From positions 1-60,838 of the forward strand of contig NZ_JAKIRP010000022.1 of the NCBI RefSeq assembly GCF_021646545.1: DNA of 60,838 nt, read 5' to 3'. Below, piece by piece: positions 38,146 to 45,787 of the stretch. Positions within the stretch are counted from its first letter, which is position 1. Every line of letters begins with the position of its first letter. The translations under genes and the position numbers were made by a program. Source of the stretch: Chitinophaga filiformis (GTDB lineage: Bacteria > Bacteroidota > Bacteroidia > Chitinophagales > Chitinophagaceae). Below the pieces are notes generated by a model, which saw only the letters and a list, made by a program, of their open reading frames with translations, made no database searches and had not been told where the DNA came from.

Positions 38146-38616
38146 CTAGTTTTTAGGAGAAAGATCTTCATCAATTATAGACTGATCTGAAAATGTTTTG
38201 ATACAATTCCGGATATGCGCTTCACTTGTATTCAAGCCTAGCAGCTCTATTGTGTATTCGCGGGGATGGGTTTTCAGCGTCAGGACCAGCGATAAAGTCG
38301 TCATATTATCATTGGGACTTTCCACTATTTTATATCCCTTAATATTTTCCCAGGGAATTATCTTTTTCTTATGTGTTATACCATCGGGAGAAAATATTAT
38401 CACGGCCTTATTATCAAACACACTATATAAACAAAAAGCTGCGACGCACACAAAAAACAGGATAAAGAGGCCGGCAGCAATCGGATTTTCGTGTAGCTGA
38501 ATTTTTGTTTCTTCATATGATCCGACAAAAAAACTGGCGACGAGTCCAGTAAATAGAATTGAGAGGACGATGTATAAGGTCTTTGATTTCTTAATTGTAA
38601 TATTGCCAGATGCCAT
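38146..38616 (-). CDS. Two-TM protein with PH-like domain (STM3941-like)
   Basis: This 156-residue protein has two membrane segments (about residues 13-33 and 46-66) and then a cytosolic beta-rich part (IIFSPDGITHKKKIIPWENIKGYKI) resembling the PH-like domain of STM3941-family small membrane proteins. The family has no firmly known function. It is convergent with the RHS operon, so a role as the immunity protein of the RHS tail is possible only if it is expressed from its own promoter; most RHS immunity genes lie downstream on the same strand. No other small gene follows the RHS gene on the plus strand. Confidence 0.75.
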   Translation of the reverse strand: MASGNITIKKSKTLYIVLSILFTGLVASFFVGSYEETKIQLHENPIAAGLFILFFVCVAAFCLYSVFDNKAVIIFSPDGITHKKKIIPWENIKGYKIVESPNDNMTTLSLVLTLKTHPREYTIELLGLNTSEAHIRNCIKTFSDQSIIDEDLSPKN

Positions 38617-38932
38617 AGGTTAGAAAAATTAGAATGGTATAAAAGTACAGATAATATGTAAAAGATAATTGTATTGGTATTGATAATTAATATTTTGGAG
38701 AGTGAAAGCGCTGAATACATCGGGGCAGCAGAGATAAATGCAAAGAACACCCGAACGTTGAATGTTTTTATTAAGGGATTGTGATAGCCTGTACCAAAAC
38801 CGAACACCTACCCGGTAATACTGAACATATCTAACAATATTTAATAACTAACCATTTGCTACTTATATCGATCTCCCCTTGGCATACCCCTTGCGCCCCA
38901 CAACCCGAACGCAATCCAAAACGGATCATCCC
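38617..38932. other. Divergent intergenic region, no gene seen
   Basis: AT-rich region between the small membrane protein gene and the permease pseudogene. No promoter with both elements, repeat or RNA gene could be assigned. Confidence 0.5.
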
Positions 38933-40011
38933 ATGATAAAGAACCACCTAAAGATCGCCTGGCGCAGTCTGCTGTCCACCAAACGTTTTTCTTTCATCAA
39001 TATTTCCGGCCTGGCCGTAGGTATGGCGGCAGCTGGTCTGGTATTTCTGTGGCTCCGGAATGAGATCAGCTTTGACAAGTTTCATGAGAATAAAGACCGG
39101 CTGTACGAAGTATATGGCCTGGCATCTTCTGATGGGAAACAGATAGCTATCAATCAGACGGAACAACCTTTGGCGCCGGCTTTAAAGAAAGATTTTGGTG
39201 AAGTAGAGCGTACGACCCGTTTTGCGGACATCAGCAGTTTCCTGCTGACTGCCGGTGATAAACGTTTTACAGGTGTCAACGGCGGATTTGTAGATCCTGC
39301 CTTCCTGCAGATGTTTAGTTTCCCCCTTGCCGCTACAACAAACAAAGAGCCGTTACATAATATCAATTCCATCGTTATTACAGAAGGGTTGGCAAAGAAA
39401 CTGTTTGGAAATGAGAATGCCCTGAATAAAGTGATTAAGATCGATTCGGTTGATTACTTCCAGGTAACAGCGGTATTAGAGCAGCTGCCGTCAAATACCC
39501 GTTTTGACTTTGAGTATCTGCTGCCATGGGATTACCTGCACAAGATAGGGTGGAGTATCCCAATTATCCGTTCAACTACCAGTTTACAGATCAGCAATAC
39601 GCTAAGATGTTTGACGCAGAACAACGCACGCAGTCGCTGGCCGGATTATCCGCAGCATTGGCGATTTCCATTTCCTGCCTGGGATTGCTTGGATTGTCGG
39701 CATATGTAGCTGAACGCCGTGTGAAAGAAATCGGTGTGCGTAAAGCGTTGGGCGCCTCAGTTCTCAATATTACAGGATTGCTGACATTTGATTTCATGAA
39801 GCTGGTAATAGCCGCCATTGCGATAGCCATTCCTATTGGCTGGTGGGCCATGAATACCTGGCTGGAACATTTTGAATATAAGATCACGATTAACTGGCTG
39901 GTGTTTGTCTTCTCCGGATTACTGGCGGTTAGTATCACGTTGCTGACGGTGAGTTATGAGGTGATCCGGGCAGCTATGGTTGATCCGGTGAAGAGTTTAA
40001 AGCGGGAATAA
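38933..40011 (+). pseudogene. ABC transporter permease (MacB/FtsX type), internally deleted and frameshifted
   Basis: The start at 38933 (MIKNHLKIAWRSLL) opens a typical two-FtsX-domain permease of Bacteroidota, normally about 790 residues. The first ~205 codons give TM1 and the first MacB-type periplasmic domain, ending at YLLPWDYLHKIGW. At about 39551 the sequence jumps, out of frame, to the end of the second periplasmic domain (EYPNYPFNYQFTDQQYAKMF) and the complete second FtsX domain (CLGLLGLSAYVAERRVKEIGVRKALG), finishing VDPVKSLKRE. About 400 codons are missing and the two halves are in different frames, so the gene is dead or expresses only fragments. Such permeases usually act in export or membrane-stress systems. 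Confidence 0.9.
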
Positions 40012-40020
40012 GTTGTAAGG

Positions 40021-40076
40021 GGAATTGTTTGTTCAGATTGCGCCCTCCGTTGCTTCATATCTGCACAAACAATTCC
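40021..40076. terminator. Hairpin between convergent genes
   Basis: An 18-bp stem with one mismatch (40021-40038 with 40059-40076, 20-nt loop) sits between the permease remnant and the convergent GNAT gene. It lacks a good T-tract on either strand. Nothing else is seen in 40077-40165. Confidence 0.6.
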
Positions 40077-40165
40077 TCCTTCGGCTTGCTGAATTTCTTC
40101 CTCACCGAAGCCGGATCATCAGTATGCCGATAACCAATTGCCGATGTTTGATGAGTTCCATGCTT

Positions 40166-40885
40166 TTACTTATTGGACGGTAATACATAATGTGTGAACA
40201 GGAAATCCTCCCTAAATCCCATTCTAGCATAAATACCCTTTCCCATAGCGGAGGCCTGCAACACACAATGGGAAGCATTACTGTCCATCGCTATATCGAT
40301 CAGCATTTTCATAATCTCTTCTGCGTATCCCTGTCTGCGTACTTCAGGTATGATGCCAACGGAATGGATACCCGCTATGCCATCCTCAATATGCAACAGA
40401 GCCGTTCCGATGAGGGTGTTTTCAAGAAAGACCAGGTAGAACGGCACTTTTTCGCAGGAATGGGATACTACATCCTCGTGTATCCGGTAACCAAATGGAA
40501 CAGCAAAGGTGTCTACCCATTGTTTAGCCTGCTCCTGGTTTGCTACGCGTAGCAACCGAAGCCTTTTCTCATATACAGGTCTTTCCTTCAGCTGGAGAGA
40601 CATAGCCGTTTGTTCGAATCGCTGCTCCAATCCCCTGGACAGAAACAGATTGTGATTATCCTCCCAGCACGAGATCTTCAGGCTTTCTTTGCCATTACGC
40701 ATTTCGTTGATAGCGTCGTCCAGTACTTCCGGCGTGTAATTCCATGACCATAACCTGTTAGGCCAGTCAGAAAAGGGAAGATAGCAGTAGCTATAATTCT
40801 GCTTGTTATAGTTCGTATTAAAAGGCGTATTTACCGTCGTCCATAAGGAAAGGATGTTCTCAATGTTTTTTTCTTTCAGATTCAT
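40166..40885 (-). CDS. GNAT-family N-acetyltransferase
   Basis: The 239-residue cytosolic protein carries a GNAT fold in its C-terminal half. The acetyl-CoA binding loop is visible as GIIPEVRRQGYAEEIMKMLI (the R-x-x-G-x-A pattern), preceded by the strand GIAGIHSVGI and followed by ASHCVLQASAMGKGIYARMGF. The N-terminal ~120 residues (YLPFSDWPNRLWSWNY) are family-specific and fit the two-domain GNATs that often acetylate amino compounds. The acceptor is unknown. It follows the Crp/Fnr gene by about 105 bp and may have its own promoter: on the minus strand TTTG (40936-40939), 20 bp, then TATACTTA (40908-40915), an imperfect match. Confidence 0.85.
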   Translation of the reverse strand: MNLKEKNIENILSLWTTVNTPFNTNYNKQNYSYCYLPFSDWPNRLWSWNYTPEVLDDAINEMRNGKESLKISCWEDNHNLFLSRGLEQRFEQTAMSLQLKERPVYEKRLRLLRVANQEQAKQWVDTFAVPFGYRIHEDVVSHSCEKVPFYLVFLENTLIGTALLHIEDGIAGIHSVGIIPEVRRQGYAEEIMKMLIDIAMDSNASHCVLQASAMGKGIYARMGFREDFLFTHYVLPSNK

Positions 40886-40990
40886 AGCACGCTTTGAAAT
40901 AACAATCTAAGTATAATAATAATACTCAGGTCACACAAAGGTGAAGAATCCAGATTAAATACGCCTTTACATATGTTGATTGAGGGGATT

Positions 40991-41596
40991 TTATTTCAGT
41001 TCCTTCCGGATCCTGCTTAATTGAGTGGGAGTGATACCGAGATGAGCTGCTATTTCCCGCAAGGGCACTCGTTTGTCGATATCTGGCGATTTTGCCAGCA
41101 GTTTTAGATATCGTGTGGATGCTGTTTCAGTAACGATGGATATTTCTCTCTGCTCTTTGTCTATGATCCATTGTTTTTCAAGATAGCCGATGTAGAAGTT
41201 CTTTAAATTATCATGTTGATAGATCAGTTTTCTGTATGCTGCATAATCAAAGGTGATCAATATACAGTCTTCCAGGGTCTGCAATGTAAATTCTGAAGGA
41301 GTTTTACGTAAGAGGGAAACAGCAGAACCAACCAGATCTCCTTCTGTAAAAAGGTTCTTGTTATAGGAAACGCCGGTCTCGCTGATGAAATAGGCTTTTA
41401 TCACACCTTTACATAACAGATGGATATTGCGTGCTATTTGTCCCTGGCTTACAATGATGGCGTCCTTTGGATAATGCTCAAAGGAGAGAATATCAGTCAG
41501 GTAGTCAAATGATTCTTCTGTAATGTCGGGATCAATTGCCCGAAAAGCATTTTTGAGCAGTTGAATGTATTGATCTTCGTCTGTTATTTCATTCAT
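40991..41596 (-). CDS. Crp/Fnr-family transcription regulator
   Basis: The ATG at 41596 gives 201 residues (MNEITDEDQYIQLL); three upstream codons would need a TTG start. The cyclic-nucleotide-binding fold covers about 30-120 (IIVSQGQIARNIHLLCKGVIKAYFI, LFTEGDLVGSAVSL), and a short C-terminal HTH is seen in VPLREIAAHLGITPTQLSRIRKEL. It lacks the FNR cysteine cluster and the canonical arginine-serine cAMP pocket. An exact TAnnTTTG match (41603-41610, minus strand) lies only 7 bp before the ATG and, if real, would give a leaderless transcript. It follows the kinase gene of the Kdp operon by about 70 bp. Confidence 0.9.
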   Translation of the reverse strand: MNEITDEDQYIQLLKNAFRAIDPDITEESFDYLTDILSFEHYPKDAIIVSQGQIARNIHLLCKGVIKAYFISETGVSYNKNLFTEGDLVGSAVSLLRKTPSEFTLQTLEDCILITFDYAAYRKLIYQHDNLKNFYIGYLEKQWIIDKEQREISIVTETASTRYLKLLAKSPDIDKRVPLREIAAHLGITPTQLSRIRKELK

Positions 41597-41668
41597 CAGC
41601 GGCAAATATAATACTTTATACCTGCTGGTTTTTATGGCCTGGATAATGTGCTGTCAGACCCCGGATGA

Positions 41669-43366
41669 TCATGCCTGATACACTGGCAGGCTGAAACCAA
41701 ACGTACTACCTTCCCCGAGTTTACTATCCACCCAGATCTTTCCGCCCTGAGCTTCTATGAACTCCCGGGATATAGACAATCCCAGTCCTGTACCCACTTT
41801 TTCCGGCGTACCGGGCACTTTAAAATAGCGGTCAAAAATGCGGGAGAGATACTTTTCTTCGATGCCTCTGCCATGATCGCAGACGGAGAACTCGATGTTG
41901 TTGTCTTTAAGCGAAGTAGTGAGCTCTATCTCAGCATCTTCGGGAGAGTATTTGACCGCATTGGTCAGGAAGTTGGTCAATACCCAGGCAGTTTTCTCCG
42001 GATCGGTCATTATTTTATGCCCGTTCGTATTGTTATTGATCCGGATGGCAATGTTCTTTTGCTGCGCCAGCGCGCTGACGGTATTGGTGGCATTATCGAT
42101 GATGATGTCCGGAGAAACGGGCTCAATCTTCAGCTGAATATGTCCTGTCTCCACCTGGCTCATATTGAGCAGCTCACTGGTGATCTTAAGCAGACGGTCG
42201 GCATCGTCAGTGATACTTTTTACCAGTTCTTCCTGCTCCCTGTTGACATCACCTATGCGGGCATCTGTCAGTAGCTGGGCGCTCATCTTGATGGACGCAA
42301 TGGGCGTTTTCAACTCATGAGAGATAGTAGCGATGAAGTTGGTCTTAGCCTCATTAAGCTCATGGAAAGGAGTAATATTACGCAGTACGATCACCTGTCC
42401 GACGAGTTTATCAGCATTTGTCACGTTGAGGATATCCAGGTGAAAATAACTTTCCTTTCCGTCTGCGTATATTTTGAGTTCCTTATCGCGACTGTCCTGT
42501 TTCAGGAGACTGCGCATCAGATCATTGTTAAGCGCAATATCGGGGGCATATTTACCCCTGATCTCAGCTTCCTGCAGGCCAAGCAGCTTTTCGGCTACCT
42601 TGTTGAGGAAGAGCAGATTTCTGTTCTCATCCAGTCCGATAATGCCATCATTCATCTGGTTGATGATGGTGTCGATACGGCTCTTTTCAAATTTGATCTT
42701 TGCGAGGTTACTATGTTCATACTCGTCGAGCTTTTCCGCCATGCTGTTAAAGGCTTGTGCCAATTCCCCGAATTCATCATGTTGTGAGATGCGGATGCGT
42801 TTGGAGTAGTCCTTATTCACGATGGCCTTGATACCTTCTGAAAGCGCGTTGACGGGCTCACTGATAATACCCGGAAAGTTAACTGCCAGTGTAAAGGCGA
42901 TGAGAGCCAGAAAGCCGAAGATGAACATGGTATAGTTGCTGAAACGCCTGGCATTCTTTTCGGCTACTGTGTTCTTCCGTTGGATGGCCTCCTGATTGGC
43001 AGTATTGATCTTATAGATCTCCCGGCGGATAATGGTCTGCAGGGAATCGTTGGAAGGATCACTTTTTAACAGTTCGAAGGTATTCCTGACGGCCGCAGTG
43101 GCGCGGCCTTCTCCGGGTTCCGTGATATTGGCTTCCTGTTTTGCAAGATTGGTTTCAAACTCAGGGAATACGCTGGCATCAAAGGGCTCACGGTCCATCA
43201 AAGTCAGCATATTATTACTGTACACCAGTGTTTCGTAGTTATCTTCCAGGATAAGACGAGCGTCATTCTTAAGCTGGTATATGGAGAAGATCCCCAGGAT
43301 ACCGGAAATGAGAATGGCTACAAATAAAAATCCAATGCCTATACTTAGTTTCGTCTTTAGACGCAT
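41669..43366 (-). CDS. Membrane histidine kinase of the Kdp locus (HAMP-PAS-HisKA-HATPase)
   Basis: The 565-residue kinase has two membrane segments (about 9-30 and 147-168) flanking a ~115-residue sensor region, a HAMP domain (about 170-225, HDEFGELAQAFNSMAEKLDE), a PAS domain (about 230-330, DGIIGLDENRNLLFLN), a HisKA box (IATISHELKTPIASIK) and a HATPase domain with DHGRGIEEKYLSRIFDRYF and GTGLGLSI. It lies 1 bp after the KdpD sensor half and appears to replace the kinase half of the single-chain E. coli KdpD. It lacks the four-TM DUF4118 region and GAF domain of that protein. No response regulator gene is present nearby. Confidence 0.92.
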   Translation of the reverse strand: MRLKTKLSIGIGFLFVAILISGILGIFSIYQLKNDARLILEDNYETLVYSNNMLTLMDREPFDASVFPEFETNLAKQEANITEPGEGRATAAVRNTFELLKSDPSNDSLQTIIRREIYKINTANQEAIQRKNTVAEKNARRFSNYTMFIFGFLALIAFTLAVNFPGIISEPVNALSEGIKAIVNKDYSKRIRISQHDEFGELAQAFNSMAEKLDEYEHSNLAKIKFEKSRIDTIINQMNDGIIGLDENRNLLFLNKVAEKLLGLQEAEIRGKYAPDIALNNDLMRSLLKQDSRDKELKIYADGKESYFHLDILNVTNADKLVGQVIVLRNITPFHELNEAKTNFIATISHELKTPIASIKMSAQLLTDARIGDVNREQEELVKSITDDADRLLKITSELLNMSQVETGHIQLKIEPVSPDIIIDNATNTVSALAQQKNIAIRINNNTNGHKIMTDPEKTAWVLTNFLTNAVKYSPEDAEIELTTSLKDNNIEFSVCDHGRGIEEKYLSRIFDRYFKVPGTPEKVGTGLGLSISREFIEAQGGKIWVDSKLGEGSTFGFSLPVYQA

Positions 43367-43367
43367 G

Positions 43368-44492
43368 TCACGAAAGAATTATAATGTCAATGTCCGATTC
43401 TGACAACTTGCCCAGCAGCTGTGAGAACACGGCTGTATTCATCAGCATGCCCATTACGTTAAGATGTGGCTTTCCGATGCAGATCGTGGTGATCTTTTTC
43501 TCTTCGGCCGTCTGCATGATACTTTTAGCAATATTAGTACTTTTTACCTTTATCACTTCTCCACCCAGTTCCATCACCAGTTTAAAGTTATTGATCAGAT
43601 GTCGCTGGGCCGCCAGTCCGATCCTGTCGCCATCTTCCCTCGGCGTCTGTACATACAGCACATACCATTTCGACTGATAATAAGCCGATAGCCGGGCCGT
43701 TTTACGGATCACTTTCTTTGCTATGAGATGGTTGCTGCTAATGCATGCCAGGAAGCGCTCATTTCTTGCCTGGGCACTTCGTGGCAGCGATGAATCTATT
43801 TTACGTTCTACCTGGGTAGCTACTTCTTTCAGCGCCAGCTCTCTTAACTGGAGTATCCGTTCCGGCTGAAAGAAGTTTTTCATAGCCACGGCTATCTTGT
43901 CAGCAGTATAGATCTTGCCTTCCTTCAGACGTGTGATCAGCTCATCCGCCGTGAGGTCAATATTTACTACTTCATCGGCCTGTTGCAGTACCAGGTCGGG
44001 GATGCGTTCTGCAACATCCACACCGGTAATGCCCTTCACCTCGTCCTGTAAGCCTTCTATATGCTGGATATTGACCGCGCTGATAACGTTAATGCCCGCT
44101 TCCAGTATCTCCATTACATCCTGCCAGCGTTTTTCGTTCTTGCTGCCTTCTATGTTGGTGTGCGCCAGTTCGTCAATGACCACCACTTCCGGATGAAGAT
44201 TCAAAACTGCCTGCATGTCCAGTTCTTCCAGGGCTTTCCCTTTGTAGAACAGTTCCCTGCGGGGAATAACAGGTAAGCCGTCCAGCAGGGCATGTGTTTC
44301 AGCCCGGTTATGGGTTTCTATGTAGGCAATCCTGATATCCACGCCGTTGCGCAGCAGGGTTCTGGCCTCCTGGAGCATGCGGTAAGTCTTACCTACACCG
44401 GCGCTCATACCGATGTATATCTTGAACTTTCCCCGTCTCGACTGGCGGATCAGGTCGAGGAAATGTTGCGCATTATTTTCTTTTTCAGTCAT
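43368..44492 (-). CDS. kdpD: KdpD N-terminal sensor protein (KdpD + Usp domains)
   Basis: The ATG at 44492 gives 374 residues; five more codons upstream would need a TTG start. Residues about 20-230 are the KdpD domain with Walker A GMSAGVGKTYRML and Walker B VVVIDELAHTN. Residues about 245-374 are a universal-stress-type domain (RFLACISSNHLIAKKVIR ... ICIGKPHLNVMGMLM). The membrane and kinase parts of E. coli KdpD are absent and are supplied by the separate kinase encoded next. Family role is sensing K+ limitation or osmotic upshift and controlling Kdp expression. Confidence 0.93.
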   Translation of the reverse strand: MTEKENNAQHFLDLIRQSRRGKFKIYIGMSAGVGKTYRMLQEARTLLRNGVDIRIAYIETHNRAETHALLDGLPVIPRRELFYKGKALEELDMQAVLNLHPEVVVIDELAHTNIEGSKNEKRWQDVMEILEAGINVISAVNIQHIEGLQDEVKGITGVDVAERIPDLVLQQADEVVNIDLTADELITRLKEGKIYTADKIAVAMKNFFQPERILQLRELALKEVATQVERKIDSSLPRSAQARNERFLACISSNHLIAKKVIRKTARLSAYYQSKWYVLYVQTPREDGDRIGLAAQRHLINNFKLVMELGGEVIKVKSTNIAKSIMQTAEEKKITTICIGKPHLNVMGMLMNTAVFSQLLGKLSESDIDIIILS

Positions 44493-44601
44493 AGGCTTAA
44501 TATTCAAAAACTCACGCTCCGTCTAAACTCAGGCAGGGCTTCTCTGAAGAAGCGCCCGTAGCTTAGTACGGAGGAAGTGAGATGAATCCGGTTACGGAAG
44601 A

Positions 44602-45192
44602 TCAGTACACACCGGCTAGAAGCTGTGCTTCCCTTTCTTCGGCTTTTTGTAAGGCAGGAGGCGTATAAAGCATTGCCGTACAAAGACAGTTCCGGCACCC
44701 TTTCTTCTGCAGGATATTAAAGTTAACACAACTCCTGCATCCCTTCCAGAATTCCGGGTCCCTGGTTATTTCATTAAAGGTGACTGGTAAAAACCCTAAT
44801 TTGCTGTTCATACGCATAATAGCCAGTCCGCTTGTAATACTGAACAGTTTTGCTGTGGGGTATTTTTCCCGCGACAGCTGAAAGATCCTTTTCTTGATGC
44901 GGGAGGCGACTCCTAGTCCGCGGAAACCTGGATTAACGATCATTCCTGAGTTAGAAACAAACTCTCCGTTACTCCAGGATTCAATGTAAGAGAACCCTAC
45001 CCAGATCTTATTTACGGTCAGCGCTATCACTGCCTTTCCTTCCCTTATCTTTTTCATGATAGCGGTAACAGAACGTTTGCTGATACCGGTACCTTTTGCT
45101 TTGGCGGATGCTTCCATTTCTGCTGTGATTGTTGCAGCGTATTTACAATCTGAAAGCACCGCCTTTCTGACAATCACTCTGTCGTTGTCCAT
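44602..45192 (-). CDS. GNAT acetyltransferase of the type found with arginine genes
   Basis: The 196-residue protein has a GNAT core (GKAVIALTVNKIWVGFSYIE, then MIVNPGFRGLGVASRIKKRI for the acetyl-CoA loop) and a distinctive C-terminal cysteine-rich tail (GCRSCVNFNILQKKGCRNCL). This tail and the SAKAKGTGISKRS start are features I know from GNAT proteins that precede argininosuccinate synthase genes in Bacteroidota. Here the gene is 11 bp after kdpC and 109 bp before kdpD, inside the Kdp operon. Whether this is a relocated paralogue or the sole copy cannot be told from the window. The four-cysteine tail could bind metal. Confidence 0.88.
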   Translation of the reverse strand: MDNDRVIVRKAVLSDCKYAATITAEMEASAKAKGTGISKRSVTAIMKKIREGKAVIALTVNKIWVGFSYIESWSNGEFVSNSGMIVNPGFRGLGVASRIKKRIFQLSREKYPTAKLFSITSGLAIMRMNSKLGFLPVTFNEITRDPEFWKGCRSCVNFNILQKKGCRNCLCTAMLYTPPALQKAEEREAQLLAGVY

Positions 45193-45203
45193 TTCGGATA
45201 GTT

Positions 45204-45767
45204 TTATTTTAATATATCCAGGGCTATATTCAGTTTAAGCACATTCACTTTGGAAGGTCCGGCGATACCCAGCAGCGGACGTTCGGTATGATCAGACACC
45301 AGTGCCATCAGCTTCGTTTCGGAAAGATGACGTACTGCCGCGATACGTTTTACCTGTATCAGGGCGGCAGCAGGAGAGATGTCCGGATCCAGGCCACTAC
45401 CGGAAGCCGTAACCAGTTCCGCAGGGATATCTTCTTTTTTTACACCGGGATTGTGTACCAGGAAGGTATCGATGCGTTCCTGCACAGTTTTCTTGTAGTC
45501 AGGATTGGACGCTGCCTTGTTGGAACCTCCGGATCCGGCAGCATTATAGTTCACGGCAGATGGGCGGCCGTTGAAATATTTATCTTCTGTAAAACGTTGA
45601 CCTATGTTTTCATACCCCACTACTTTACCGTTTACAGCAACTGTTTTACCTTTCCCTTGTCCCGGGGCTGCTTTGGATATTGCAGCTATCAGAGAGGGAT
45701 AAAGCACCGCCAGAACGAGTACCATAAAAAGGGTCAGTTTTACAGAAGGCCATATATACTTTCTCAT
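45204..45767 (-). CDS. kdpC: K+-transporting ATPase subunit C
   Basis: The 187-residue protein has one N-terminal membrane segment (LTLFMVLVLAVLYPSLIAAI) and a periplasmic domain with family blocks FNGRPSAVNYN, GGSNKAASNPDY, ASGSGLDPDISPAAA and GIAGPSKVNVLKLN. KdpC stabilises the KdpFABC complex and raises ATP affinity. Length agrees with the ~190 residues of E. coli KdpC. It follows kdpB by 20 bp. Confidence 0.97.
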   Translation of the reverse strand: MRKYIWPSVKLTLFMVLVLAVLYPSLIAAISKAAPGQGKGKTVAVNGKVVGYENIGQRFTEDKYFNGRPSAVNYNAAGSGGSNKAASNPDYKKTVQERIDTFLVHNPGVKKEDIPAELVTASGSGLDPDISPAAALIQVKRIAAVRHLSETKLMALVSDHTERPLLGIAGPSKVNVLKLNIALDILK

Positions 45768-45787
45768 TGTTGTTTTTTTATTGGTAA

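Noticed and set aside
39526..40011. Independent small FtsX-domain gene
   Set aside because: Its first codons precede the deletion junction and the rest is the C-terminal end of a two-domain permease, so it belongs to the pseudogene.
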